Below, piece after piece: positions 23,419 through 32,313 of a DNA stretch of 35,136 nt. Both the position numbers and the translations under genes were made by a program. Source of the DNA: an uncultured Alistipes sp. (lineage in GTDB: Bacteria; Bacteroidota; Bacteroidia; Bacteroidales; UBA932); assembly GCA_900544195.1 (NCBI GenBank), contig UQUJ01000027.1:1-35136 (forward strand), read 5' to 3'. Positions within the stretch are counted from its first letter, which is position 1. Every line of letters starts with the position of its first letter. Under the pieces are notes generated by a model. The model was not told the origin of the DNA. It saw only the letters and a program-made list of their open reading frames with translations, and made no database searches.

Positions 23419-24447
23419 ATGAAAATACTGGTTACTGGCGCGGCAGGTTTCATTGGCTCAAGGCTGATGGCGAGACTTGCTGAAAGGGGAGATGAAGTTG
23501 TCGGACTGGACAACATCAATGACTATTATGATGTACGTCTTAAGTACGGAAGGCTTAAGGAGAACGGCTTCGACGGGCCTTTCGAGGGCGGTTCCGTGGC
23601 CGTGAGCGCAAAGTCCCCGAACTGCCGTTTCGTGAAAATGTCAATCTGCGACAAGGCCGCATTGGACTCACTCTTTGAGAATGAAAAATTCGACAGGGTC
23701 GTGAATCTGGCCGCCCAGGCAGGGGTGAGATATTCAATCACAAACCCTTACGTCTATCTTGAGAGCAACCTGCACGGATTCCTGAATATTCTTGAGGCAT
23801 GCCGCAACTTCGGTGTGGGGCATCTGGTCTATGCCTCATCCAGCTCGATCTACGGGCTCAACGAGAAGGTGCCGTTCTCGGAGGATGACAAGGCTGACTG
23901 CCCTGTGAGCCTCTATGGGGCCACCAAGAAGGCTAACGAGCTGATGGCCCATTCATATTCAAAACTTTACGGATTCGCTTCAACCGGGCTTCGCTTTTTC
24001 ACCGTCTATGGCCCGTGGGGCCGTCCGGACATGTCCCCGATGCTTTTCGCTTCGGCCATAGCCAAAGGTGAACCTATCAAGGTGTTCAACAACGGAGACA
24101 TGATCCGTGATTTCACCTATGTGGATGACATCGTGGAAGGAACGATCCGTGTGATTGACCATGCCCCGAAGGCTGAGGAATGCGCCCACGGAGTCCCGGC
24201 GAAAGTGTATAACATCGGCTGTTCCCACCCTGTCAGACTGATGGATTTCATCAGCGAGATCGAGCTGGCCTACGGCAAGCTGGCGCAGAAGATTTTCCTT
24301 CCGATGCAGGCCGGTGATGTCTATCAGACCAACGCGGACACCACAAAGCTTGAGACCGAACTTGGCTACAAGCCAAGCACTACACTTCATGAGGGTATCA
24401 GCCGATTCATGGACTGGTACAAGAGTGATCTCAATCCGCTGAAGTAG
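23419..24447 (+). CDS. NAD-dependent epimerase, UDP-glucuronate 4-epimerase-like
   Basis: 342 residues, short-chain dehydrogenase fold of the extended type. The NAD motif GAAGFIG is at residues 7-13, the catalytic Ser-Ser before the YGATK motif (Tyr-x3-Lys) is in VYASSSSIYG, and the C-terminus binds the nucleotide sugar. The DNINDYYDVRLKYGRL stretch near residue 30 is characteristic of UDP-glucuronate 4-epimerases of capsule loci (CapI/LpsL type), which make UDP-galacturonate. It is the first gene of the plus-strand glycan operon and is preceded by the repeated promoter element. Substrate specificity is inferred from family resemblance. Confidence 0.88.
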   Translation: MKILVTGAAGFIGSRLMARLAERGDEVVGLDNINDYYDVRLKYGRLKENGFDGPFEGGSVAVSAKSPNCRFVKMSICDKAALDSLFENEKFDRVVNLAAQAGVRYSITNPYVYLESNLHGFLNILEACRNFGVGHLVYASSSSIYGLNEKVPFSEDDKADCPVSLYGATKKANELMAHSYSKLYGFASTGLRFFTVYGPWGRPDMSPMLFASAIAKGEPIKVFNNGDMIRDFTYVDDIVEGTIRVIDHAPKAEECAHGVPAKVYNIGCSHPVRLMDFISEIELAYGKLAQKIFLPMQAGDVYQTNADTTKLETELGYKPSTTLHEGISRFMDWYKSDLNPLK

Positions 24448-24472
24448 CCGGAAAGAAATCCATGCCGCCCGG

Positions 24473-25687
24473 ATGAAGAGAATCGCTGTAATATTCGAGG
24501 AAAACATTTTCGACCGGAAAGGGTCGTTTAACGCCAAGTGTGCCAGAGTGAGGCATTTGGCCGAACTGACCGGTTGGCAGATTGACGTTTTCTGCATCCA
24601 GCTCTTTCAGGATGCGTTTGTCAGCTCCATGCTTGGCATGAGGACTCTTGACATTCCGGGTGAGGACGTGGTTTCTGAAAAAGAACTGCGGAAACGGGAT
24701 TCCGTGACCTTGAACGGTGTCAATCTGAATCTCGTCTGGAAGAATTATTCCATTCCGGATCACTTTCTATTCTATAAGTTGGGTTTGCGACCGGTATGTT
24801 ACCCACGTTTCCTGAAAAAGCGTGTTGATTTGCTGAAGGGCTATGATGTCGTCGCCGCCCATTCATTTGTAGGAGGATTCATCGCAAGAGAGGCCCAGAG
24901 AAAGTACGGGATTCCGTTTTATATCACGTGGCATGGATCCGACATACATACCACACCTTTTAAACATCCTCAGATCAAGGAACTTACAGCGGAACTGATC
25001 CGTGATGCCAAGATGAACTGCTTTGTCAGCAGGAATCTGATGGAGATTTCGGACAGGATCGGGACCGGCGAGAAGACCGTTCTGTACAATGGATGTGACG
25101 GAAATTTTGTCCGCTATCCGGAAGGCAGGCGCTCGGAGTTGAGAAAAGCGAACGGAGTTCAGGGAAAGAAGGTGGTGACCTATGCCGGGAACATGCTTTC
25201 CGTGAAGAATGTCGAAAGTCTTCCCGGAATATTCCATGCGGTTCAGGCGCGCTTGGATGATAGGATTGAGTTCTGGGTTGTGGGTGACGGCCGGTTGAGG
25301 CCGAAGGTTGAGGCGGAGCTGAATGCTGACAGCGCTCTGTCGTGCCGTTTTTGGGGGAACATGCCTCCGGAAAGGATGCCGGAGATATTCAATTGCACGG
25401 ATGTCCTCGTGCTCCCGAGCAGGAATGAGGGTCTTCCATTGGTCCTTGTCGAGGCGTCAAGGTGTGGGGCGGACATTGTCGCGTCAAGGGTCGGGGGCGT
25501 GCCGGAAGTCATGGACGGAGATTTCACGGTGGCACTGGACGGAAAAGACTTCGCGGCACGTATGGCTGAAAGAGTCGTGGCTTGCCTTGAGGGGGCGCGT
25601 CAGTCTTTTGATCTGACGAGGTTTGACTGGAGGGAAACCGCCTTGGAGGAGAAGGCTGTCATAGAGAGGATCGCGGTGGATTGTTAA
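24473..25687 (+). CDS. Glycosyltransferase, GT4-like
   Basis: 404 residues, GT-B fold. The N-terminal domain (about 1-190) has the acceptor-side layout, with HSFVGGFIAREAQRKYGIPFYITWHGSDIHT. The C-terminal domain shows YAGNMLSVKNVESLPGIF, VVGDGRLRP and the nucleotide-sugar motif around residues 315-330, LPSRNEGLPLVLVEASRCG, which has the retaining GT4 E-x7-E pair. It follows the epimerase gene by 25 bp. Donor and acceptor are unknown; addition of a sugar to a lipid-linked surface glycan is the likely role. Confidence 0.88.
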   Translation: MKRIAVIFEENIFDRKGSFNAKCARVRHLAELTGWQIDVFCIQLFQDAFVSSMLGMRTLDIPGEDVVSEKELRKRDSVTLNGVNLNLVWKNYSIPDHFLFYKLGLRPVCYPRFLKKRVDLLKGYDVVAAHSFVGGFIAREAQRKYGIPFYITWHGSDIHTTPFKHPQIKELTAELIRDAKMNCFVSRNLMEISDRIGTGEKTVLYNGCDGNFVRYPEGRRSELRKANGVQGKKVVTYAGNMLSVKNVESLPGIFHAVQARLDDRIEFWVVGDGRLRPKVEAELNADSALSCRFWGNMPPERMPEIFNCTDVLVLPSRNEGLPLVLVEASRCGADIVASRVGGVPEVMDGDFTVALDGKDFAARMAERVVACLEGARQSFDLTRFDWRETALEEKAVIERIAVDC

Positions 25688-25699
25688 CCAGGATTGATT

Positions 25700-26668
25700 A
25701 TGGCTAAAGTTAGCGTTGTGATTCCCGTCTATAATGTGGAAAAGTACATTGAGACATGCGTGAGAAGCCTTTTCGAGCAGACGCTTCATGATGTGGAGTA
25801 TGTCTTTGTGGACGATTGTTCACCTGATCGTTCTGTGGAGATCCTCAAAGGTCTGGTGGGTGAGTATCAGACACGTCTGGAGGAAGAGGGAAAGGTCGTG
25901 CGGATTCTCAGGATGCCGGTGAACAGCGGGCAGGCCAAGGTGCGAAGGGAAGGTGTGGCACATTGCACGGGAGAGTACATAATTCATTGTGACAGTGATG
26001 ATTGGGTGGAGACGGACATGTACCTGGCCATGTACGAGACGGCTGTGGCTTCTGGCTCGGATGTCGTGGTGTGCGACTACAGGATGACCTGCACCACGTC
26101 GGACGTGGGCACATCGTGCACATGTCATGCCCACGACGCACGGGAACTGATAAGAAACAGTCTGTACCTCAAGGATTCGTGGGCTCTCTGGAACAAGATG
26201 TTCAGGAGGAGGTGCTACTCTGGGATCCGTTTCCCGTCCGAGGCTATGGGGGAGGACATGGTGATCACCGTGCAGCTTCTGCTCTCATGCGGGTCTTTTT
26301 CCCACATCCCTGGACCTTACTATAATTATCGCATGAATCCGCAGTCCACTACCAAGAAAATCACCAAGGAGAGCTGCCTGAGGCGTTTCCGGCAATTGAA
26401 GGCAAATTCCGACTTGTTGTTTGAGATTCTTGCGGAAAAACCGGCCGGTCTGGATCTGTCGGACGGAATGGTTTTCTTCAGAAACCACATCCGTTCCAAA
26501 CTCCTTCCATTGGTGTGGAACGATGAGTATTACCTTCTCTGGAGGGACACCTACCCGGACTTGAACCGGAAGGTGCTGCTCTCAAGGCACATAGGCATGG
26601 ATGTGAGACTGAAGGTTCTTCTGACAACGCTTCGCCTGTACCCCGGAAAAAAAGATCGTATCATCTGA
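25700..26668 (+). CDS. Glycosyltransferase, GT2 family
   Basis: 322 residues from the ATG at 25700 (MAKVSVVIPVYN); the TTG two codons earlier is unlikely. GT-A fold: VSVVIPVYNVEKYIETCVRSL at the start, VDDCSPD at about 38-44, the metal-binding DSDD (about 97-100) after YIIHCDS, and ALWNKMFRR with a later catalytic-region GEDM. These are inverting transferases found in capsule and O-antigen clusters. It starts 12 bp after the GT4 gene. The sugar transferred cannot be told from sequence alone. Confidence 0.88.
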   Translation: MAKVSVVIPVYNVEKYIETCVRSLFEQTLHDVEYVFVDDCSPDRSVEILKGLVGEYQTRLEEEGKVVRILRMPVNSGQAKVRREGVAHCTGEYIIHCDSDDWVETDMYLAMYETAVASGSDVVVCDYRMTCTTSDVGTSCTCHAHDARELIRNSLYLKDSWALWNKMFRRRCYSGIRFPSEAMGEDMVITVQLLLSCGSFSHIPGPYYNYRMNPQSTTKKITKESCLRRFRQLKANSDLLFEILAEKPAGLDLSDGMVFFRNHIRSKLLPLVWNDEYYLLWRDTYPDLNRKVLLSRHIGMDVRLKVLLTTLRLYPGKKDRII

Positions 26669-26850
26669 GACCCCTTAAGGAACATGAAAATAATAAGTAG
26701 ATTCAGATTAAGAGAAGATTTTCGAGGATGGATCTTTTTTTGAAGAAGGAGTGTGCCGGTGGCACATGACTGATGAGAAAAGAGATCTAGACCGAAAAGA
26801 TTCCTTAAGTGATGCAGGTTATTTTTTGAAGGTTACTAAATAGTTCTGGA
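26669..26850 (+). other. AT-rich gap inside the glycan operon
   Basis: 182 bp between the GT2 and acetyltransferase genes, clearly more AT-rich than its surroundings. It contains a 19-codon open frame (from about 26684), a small hairpin TGTGCCGGTGGCACA and two CCTTAAG words, but no supportable gene and no exact TAnnTTTG box. It may be decayed coding sequence or an internal promoter. Confidence 0.35.
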
Positions 26851-27405
26851 ATGAGATTCAAAGGAAGAAAAACAGGAATATTCACGATCTGCTGCCTTGC
26901 CCTTTATTATGGTGTGGCCTATTGGCTTCCCGCCAGCAACAGTTTTTTCCTTGGAAAGGTGTCGAAGAATTTCCGCGCTTTCCTGTGCGGACACATATTC
27001 CTGCATTGTGGAAAAGGGGTGAATGTGGAGCGTAAGGCCAATTTTGGCTGCGGACTTGGTGTCGAGCTTGGCGACGAGTCGGGGCTTGGCGTGGGATGTG
27101 TCGTTCCGAGTGACACCAGAATAGGAAACTATGTCATGATGGGGCCGAACTGCCGGATCCTGCACCAGAACCATAATTTCGGGAGGACGGACATTCCGAT
27201 GTGCCATCAGGGCCTTGGCCCTAAACTTCCGACGGTCATCGAGGATGATGTCTGGATAGGAAGGGATGTCCTGATCACTCCCGGAAGGGTCATCAGAAAA
27301 GGTTCCATTGTGGGGTGCGGATGCGTTCTGAGCAAGGATTTCCCGGAATATTCAATCATCGGCGGCAATCCTCCGAGGCTGATCCGCTCGCGTCTGCACG
27401 TGTAG
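26851..27405 (+). CDS. Hexapeptide-repeat O-acetyltransferase
   Basis: 184 residues. A hydrophobic N-terminal segment (about 9-28) is followed by a left-handed beta-helix of hexapeptide repeats (about 55-175), with V/I-G spacing such as NFGCGLGVELGDESGLGVGC. The LHQNHNFGRTDIPM loop holds the likely catalytic His, and DDVWIGRDVLITPGRVIRKGSIVGCGCVLSKDFPEYSIIGGNPPRLI closes the domain as in maltose/galactoside/capsule acetyltransferases. It would use acetyl-CoA to modify a sugar of the glycan. It is the last gene of the plus operon; its stop lies 2 bp from the stop of the convergent operon. Confidence 0.88.
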   Translation: MRFKGRKTGIFTICCLALYYGVAYWLPASNSFFLGKVSKNFRAFLCGHIFLHCGKGVNVERKANFGCGLGVELGDESGLGVGCVVPSDTRIGNYVMMGPNCRILHQNHNFGRTDIPMCHQGLGPKLPTVIEDDVWIGRDVLITPGRVIRKGSIVGCGCVLSKDFPEYSIIGGNPPRLIRSRLHV

Positions 27406-27407
27406 CC

Positions 27408-28673
27408 CTATTTCAGCGCGGAGTCGAACACGTTGAATATGTTCCCGGCGACACTCCCCGTTCCCGGAGTTTTCAGCGATTCCTCAAAGAAAGACTTCCG
27501 GTCTCCTTTCATCTTGTCGTCGCCGCCTATGACAACGGTGTCGATGAACGCCTTGATCTCTTTGATACCGTTTCCGAAATAGTGTCGTTTAAGGCATTCC
27601 TTCCCGAAATCATTCACGCTTCCGGCTATTCTTTCCTTGTCGTGTGTTATGAACATCAGCGGCTTGCCTGTGTAGAGATATTCAGTCATGAAGGAACAGC
27701 AGTCGTGGATGAGAGCGTCGGATGTCATGAAAAGGTCGTAGTACTCCCCGTCGGTGAGCGATGTGTTCGGCATGGCCGCCCATCTGGCGAAATATTCCTC
27801 CGTCTTCCCGCGTCCCCAGACTTCCGTGCGGCAAAGTTTCTCCTTGAGCAAGGGGTGGGGCTTGAAGACGAACTGGACTTTTGATGAATATTCTTCCGCA
27901 AGTTCCAGCATCCCGTCCGCGATTTCAAGGAATGTGGAATAGCCAAGGACATCGGATTTCAGCACGGAATGGTGCGGAGCCCAGATGATCCTCTTGAATC
28001 CGGTGTCCGGGGTCTTCCAATCACGGCATGAGGATGCATCCGCAAGATAATCCGCGAATGGAAAGCCGCAGACGGTGATGTTGTCCCTTTTTGTGTAAAG
28101 GCGTTCCTTTTCACGGCATTTTGAGTATTCCGTAGGATAGAACATCCTCCAGCAGATGTTCTTGTACAGTTGGTTGTACAGTTTCGGGACATCGTTCAAC
28201 GGCACGCCGTAAGGAATGTAGGCGAAGAGACGGTGTCCCATGAATCTGTCCACACTGAACTCTTCTCCTCCGACCCCGTAGGGCTGGACGTAGAAGAGGA
28301 TGTCCGGAGCGAACGCGGTGAGGTCAAAATATTCATTCCTTGAGAAATCGTAGCCGTCGATGTACGGAAAGCCTTTGTGCCCGAAATGTCCGCGCAGTTC
28401 TTCCTGGGTTTTCCTGAAAGTCTCCGGGTCGTCACGCCTTTGGGGAAACGAGACGATGTAGGGATCAAACCTGTCGCTTTCCAGAAACATGCGGAACAGT
28501 TTGTCGTTCTTCCACATTCCGAGATTGATGACGAAGAACACGACTTTGATCCTCTCTTTCTTGAAGACCGCGGCTTCAATGGAAGGGAGTCTCCTGTCGT
28601 AGATGATGGTTTTCAGGTGTTTACGCAGGTCGCTTATGGCATCGTTCCAGAGAGTATGAAGGTTTCCGCTCAT
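27408..28673 (-). CDS. CDP-glycerol glycerophosphotransferase-like protein
   Basis: 421 residues. The C-terminal half resembles the Glyphos_transf family (teichoic-acid polymerases TagB/TagF type): IIWAPHHSV with a His pair, FVFKPHPLLKE, and TSDALIHDCCSFMTEYLYTGKPLMFI (about residues 315-340). Family members move a phosphoalcohol from a CDP-alcohol to a glycan, releasing CMP. There is no signal peptide, so a cytoplasmic or membrane-associated role is likely. It is the last gene of the phosphonate operon and overlaps the flippase gene by 4 bp (ATGA). Because no CDP-glycerol gene is visible, the linked AEP pathway suggests that it transfers a phosphonate or similar group; that is inference. Confidence 0.78.
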   Translation of the reverse strand: MSGNLHTLWNDAISDLRKHLKTIIYDRRLPSIEAAVFKKERIKVVFFVINLGMWKNDKLFRMFLESDRFDPYIVSFPQRRDDPETFRKTQEELRGHFGHKGFPYIDGYDFSRNEYFDLTAFAPDILFYVQPYGVGGEEFSVDRFMGHRLFAYIPYGVPLNDVPKLYNQLYKNICWRMFYPTEYSKCREKERLYTKRDNITVCGFPFADYLADASSCRDWKTPDTGFKRIIWAPHHSVLKSDVLGYSTFLEIADGMLELAEEYSSKVQFVFKPHPLLKEKLCRTEVWGRGKTEEYFARWAAMPNTSLTDGEYYDLFMTSDALIHDCCSFMTEYLYTGKPLMFITHDKERIAGSVNDFGKECLKRHYFGNGIKEIKAFIDTVVIGGDDKMKGDRKSFFEESLKTPGTGSVAGNIFNVFDSALK

Positions 28674-30112
28674 TTCTTGAGAAGTTGTTTGAGGATGGAC
28701 ATAAGCTCATTCAGGGCTGACAGCCTCAGGAGCCATGACAGGAATATGTAGATCGCCACGCTTGCCGTGACCGCTATGAGAATGAGCGGCAGCGGACTGA
28801 GGTGAAGGCTGCTTGTCAGCATCGAGACGGCAAGCACCGGCAGTGACAGCAGCAGGTAGGGAAGTGTCTGAAGGAACTGCTCCTTGAATCCGTAGCCAAG
28901 CAGGCGCTTTGTGTAGTAGGTGTTGCAGAAGAAAGCTATGAAGTTGTACACGGCCGCGCCTATGCAGATCCCGATGATTCCCATGAAGCAGGAAATGAAC
29001 AGGATTGTGAAGGCTATTGTCTTTTTGAACACTTCCAGTTTCAGCACAAGGTCTGACCTCCCCTTGACGTAGAGCAGGTTGAGGTTTATCCTTGTCAGGC
29101 AGTCGTACATCCAGCCGAAGCAGAGAATCTGAAGGTAAGGCACACATTCCAGCCATTTGTCGGTGACGAGGAATCTGATCAGGGGCTCGGCGGTTCCGGC
29201 CAGAAGCATCATCAGCGGGAATATCGCGAAAGCGGAGACCGAGAGGAATCTTTTGTAGGCGTCCAGCAGTACCGCATCATCGTCCTGAACCTTGGACAAA
29301 ACCGGGAACGAGACGTTGTACAGAACACCGGAGAGCGAGGTTCCGGCCAAGGTGGCGAACTTGTTGGCGGTGGTGTACTGACCAAGATCAGCCGGAGTGA
29401 ACCTCTTGCCGATGATCAGGCTCCTGATGTTCGTGTAAACGCTTGAGATAAGTGATGCCAGCACGAGTTTGGAACCAAAGGAAAAGAGTTCCTTGAATAT
29501 CCTCTTGGAGAAGACCAGTGACGGGAACCACCTCACGCAGAAGACCGTCAGAAGAAGTTTGAACAGAGCGAGGCTGACCGACTGCGCCACGAGCGCCCAC
29601 ACACCGAATCCTGAATATGCCATCGCTATTCCTGTGACTCCGGAAAGTATGGCGCTGACGACATTGATCTTGGACTGGGTCTTGAAATCTATCCTTTTGG
29701 TGAGCTGGACAGTGTTGGTGGCCGAGAGCGCCCCGATGATGAGGCTCAGCGAGCTGACTCTGGCGATGTCCTTCAGGAGCGGCTGCCCGTAGAAATCAGC
29801 GATGAACGGGGCTGCGGCGAAGAGTATCCCGTAGCAGACGAGACTGATCCCGACATTGATGTAGAAGACTGTGGAATATGTCGTGTCGTCGCAGTCCTTT
29901 CTCTGGATGAGGGCCGAGGAGAATCCTCCGTCGATGAAGACCTGGCTGATGGCGAGGAAGATCGCCAGCATCCCGATCAGCCCGTAGTCGTCCGGGGAAA
30001 GCAGCCGGGCCAGCACCACGCTGACAAGGAACTGGATTCCCTGCACGGAGAACTGCCCCGTGAGACTCCACAGGACTCCTCTGACGGTTTTCTTCTTCAG
30101 GTCTGAACTCAT
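28670..30112 (-). CDS. Wzx-type polysaccharide flippase (MOP superfamily)
   Basis: 480 residues with 12-14 hydrophobic segments across the whole length. The N-terminal KKKTVRGVLWSLTGQFSVQGIQFLVSVVLARLLSPDDYGLIGML is typical of WzxC-like/polysaccharide_synt exporters, which flip undecaprenyl-diphosphate-linked oligosaccharides across the inner membrane. The central part includes SKVQDDDAVLLDAYKRFL and FLVTDKWLECVPYLQIL, common in this group. It implies a lipid-linked repeat unit as the product of the locus. It begins 1 bp after the stop of the opine-dehydrogenase-like gene and overlaps the next gene by 4 bp. No Wzy polymerase is visible in the window. Confidence 0.9.
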   Translation of the reverse strand: MSSDLKKKTVRGVLWSLTGQFSVQGIQFLVSVVLARLLSPDDYGLIGMLAIFLAISQVFIDGGFSSALIQRKDCDDTTYSTVFYINVGISLVCYGILFAAAPFIADFYGQPLLKDIARVSSLSLIIGALSATNTVQLTKRIDFKTQSKINVVSAILSGVTGIAMAYSGFGVWALVAQSVSLALFKLLLTVFCVRWFPSLVFSKRIFKELFSFGSKLVLASLISSVYTNIRSLIIGKRFTPADLGQYTTANKFATLAGTSLSGVLYNVSFPVLSKVQDDDAVLLDAYKRFLSVSAFAIFPLMMLLAGTAEPLIRFLVTDKWLECVPYLQILCFGWMYDCLTRINLNLLYVKGRSDLVLKLEVFKKTIAFTILFISCFMGIIGICIGAAVYNFIAFFCNTYYTKRLLGYGFKEQFLQTLPYLLLSLPVLAVSMLTSSLHLSPLPLILIAVTASVAIYIFLSWLLRLSALNELMSILKQLLKK

Positions 30113-30113
30113 C

Positions 30114-31190
30114 CTAAATGTATTTGGCCACCGATTCTCCGATGTCTTTTCCTGTCAGTATCCCGCCGGTGAGATATTCCTTTCCCATTCTGCCCTGCGC
30201 CCAGAGAATGATCCGGTCGATGGCCGGTGTCTCGATGCCGAGGCGGATGGCGTAGGACTTGGTGATCAGCATGCCGAACGGGATGTCCTCCGTGAAGCAG
30301 CGGTTGGAGTAGTCCGGAATGAAACTTCCGTCCGTGGCTTTGAGCATCGGAACGGGTATCCCTTTGAGCGACGGGATGCTTGTGATCTTTCTTGTCATTG
30401 ACTCCGCGTCATGGCTTTCGTAATGCTCAAGAGCGGTCGGGATGGCTTCCTGAGGAATTCCCAGAGCCTCCCTGACTTTCTGAAACTCGTTGTCGCAGGC
30501 TATGTAGGTCTCGGAGCTGCGGTTGTCCCAGTCCTCGTAGAACAGAGGGATGTGGTCGTAGCTTTCATGGCCTTCGAACAGGGCGAACATGCGGCTTGGA
30601 TGAAGAAGAGGGTTGCTGTTCGTGAGGGTGGCCTCAAGGTGACTGTCCAGCAGGTTTATGTGGACCCCGAAGATGTTTTCGATGAGTTCCCTGAATCCGC
30701 CCCTGCCCTCTATGCCGAGAGTGGCGATGTGGCATTCCGGGCGGAATCCCATCAGGTGTGCCTTGCGGCCATATTCCTGGATTCTTGCTATGTAGGGCAC
30801 TCTTTGGAATCCGAAAAGCGGTGTGCCTTCGGGCAGTATCTTTTCCGCCATCGGGAAGAATCCTGAACTGCAGAAGATCGACCCGACAACCGTTTCTTTT
30901 GACAGGAAAGGAGCCATGTCTCCAAGTTCTTTGGCAATCGCGAATCCGGGAAGGCAGAGCAGCACGATGTCAGCGTCACGGATGGCTTCCTCCGGAGTGT
31001 CCGTGACAATATTCAGTAATCCTTCCTCCACACCCCCATCCGGGGTTTCGATGAGAAGGGTCTTGTCCGTGAATTTCTCGGGATGTCTGGTCATGAGACG
31101 AACGTCCAGATCTCCGCGCGAGGCAAGATGTCCTGCCGTGACGTGGCCGAGGTTGCCGCCTCCGCAGATGCAGATACTTGTCTTATTCAT
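30114..31190 (-). CDS. Opine (octopine/nopaline-type) dehydrogenase family protein
   Basis: 358 residues from the ATG at 31190, which overlaps the transaminase stop by 8 bp. An upstream in-frame start (31211) would add seven residues. The N-terminal Rossmann domain has GGGNLG at residues 10-15. The C-terminal domain shows the family's catalytic signature N193-P-L-L-H197-P and R-C-F-T-E-D-I-P-F-G. Opine dehydrogenases reductively join the amine of an amino acid to an alpha-keto acid such as pyruvate, using NAD(P)H. Its position directly after the three AEP biosynthesis genes suggests that AEP, or another amine on the glycan precursor, is the amine partner. That substrate is inference; the family call is well supported. 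Confidence 0.82.
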   Translation of the reverse strand: MNKTSICICGGGNLGHVTAGHLASRGDLDVRLMTRHPEKFTDKTLLIETPDGGVEEGLLNIVTDTPEEAIRDADIVLLCLPGFAIAKELGDMAPFLSKETVVGSIFCSSGFFPMAEKILPEGTPLFGFQRVPYIARIQEYGRKAHLMGFRPECHIATLGIEGRGGFRELIENIFGVHINLLDSHLEATLTNSNPLLHPSRMFALFEGHESYDHIPLFYEDWDNRSSETYIACDNEFQKVREALGIPQEAIPTALEHYESHDAESMTRKITSIPSLKGIPVPMLKATDGSFIPDYSNRCFTEDIPFGMLITKSYAIRLGIETPAIDRIILWAQGRMGKEYLTGGILTGKDIGESVAKYI

Positions 31191-32313
31191 GTCTGATTCC
31201 AAGTTTGTCAAACGCCTCGGTGAACACTACGAAGAAGTCTTTTATGTCACTCTCGTCGATGGCTCCAAGCGAGCAGAGGCGGAATGTGCCGCTTGAGGAG
31301 ATCTTGCCGGGGTAGATCGTGAAGCCGCGCTCGTAGCAGTAGTCATGGACTTTGCCGAAATCCCATGCTGGGTCGTCCGGATAGAGAACTGAGACAACAA
31401 GGCCGGACTGGATCTCAGGCTTGATGGCCTCTTTCAGTCCGAGTTTCGCCACGCCTTCGTGGATGGCCCGGTTGACGCGGAGGTGACGCTCGTGTTTCGG
31501 CATTTCACCTTCGGCATAATATTCCTTCAACCCTTGGATGGCGGCATAGACTGTCTGCACCGGCGGGGTGAAGCGCATCTCGCCGTTTTTCTCGAATCCG
31601 GCATATTGCTGGTAAAGATTGCAGTAGAACGACCGCACCGGGTAGTTCTTTGATTTCTCGACCTCCGCTGTCCTGCCGATGACGAATGAGAGTCCGGTCA
31701 TCGCCATGATTCCTTTCTGGGCCGATGCCATGCAGAAGTCGATGTTGTCCCGTTCCACGTCGATCGGAATCATTCCGAGCGAGGAGGTCGTGTCGGCGAC
31801 CATTATGGCTCCGTGCCTGTGCGCGGCGGCTCCGATCTCCCGGACCGGATTCAACACGCCGGTACCGGTCTCGTGGTGGCAGCAATAGACCACGGCGATG
31901 TCTGGATTGGCCTCCAACGTTTCCTCGATGGCCTTGAGATCCGGAATGTCATAGACGGATGATTTCAGGTCGATGTGCGGCAGGCCGTAGCATCGGCAAA
32001 CCTCGGCCGCCCTTGAGCTGTAGGCTCCGTTGTCCACAACCAGCATCTTCTTTCCTTCCGGCAGCAGGGAGTTGACACACACGTCGATGCAGATCGTTCC
32101 GGAGCCGCAGAACAACACGCTGGTGTAATCTTTGGGGTCGGCGTGGACGACTCCGAGGATGTCCTTGCGGAAACTGGCCATCTTGTCGGCGAACTCTTTC
32201 TCTCTCGGGCAGATGTCCGGGACGATCTGAGCCATCTTCACGGTGTCGGTCGTGGTGGCCGGCCCTGGATTCAGCAGGACGTTGCGTTTTATGTTCAGTT
32301 TGTCAGAGTTCAT
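31183..32313 (-). CDS. aepZ: 2-aminoethylphosphonate transaminase
   Basis: 376 residues, class V aminotransferase of the PhnW/AepZ group. PLP residues are visible: the Schiff-base Lys200 (ASAQKGIMAM), Asp174 (VADTTSS) and the substrate-phosphonate pocket at the N-terminus (LLNPGPATTT). PhnW works in AEP degradation. In this context, with PEP mutase and phosphonopyruvate decarboxylase, it should run in the biosynthetic direction, aminating phosphonoacetaldehyde to AEP. The start codon lies in a 39-bp tandem duplication, so the region around the ribosome-binding site and the first nine codons occurs twice. It follows the decarboxylase gene by 84 bp and overlaps the next gene by 8 bp. Confidence 0.92.
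   Translation of the reverse strand: MNSDKLNIKRNVLLNPGPATTTDTVKMAQIVPDICPREKEFADKMASFRKDILGVVHADPKDYTSVLFCGSGTICIDVCVNSLLPEGKKMLVVDNGAYSSRAAEVCRCYGLPHIDLKSSVYDIPDLKAIEETLEANPDIAVVYCCHHETGTGVLNPVREIGAAAHRHGAIMVADTTSSLGMIPIDVERDNIDFCMASAQKGIMAMTGLSFVIGRTAEVEKSKNYPVRSFYCNLYQQYAGFEKNGEMRFTPPVQTVYAAIQGLKEYYAEGEMPKHERHLRVNRAIHEGVAKLGLKEAIKPEIQSGLVVSVLYPDDPAWDFGKVHDYCYERGFTIYPGKISSSGTFRLCSLGAIDESDIKDFFVVFTEAFDKLGIRHE

Noticed and set aside
23980..24597. 205-codon minus-strand open frame
   Set aside because: Antisense to the epimerase and GT4 genes, with no recognisable motif.
27315..27884. 189-codon plus-strand open frame
   Set aside because: Overlaps the acetyltransferase end and is antisense to the glycerophosphotransferase-like gene; a shadow frame.
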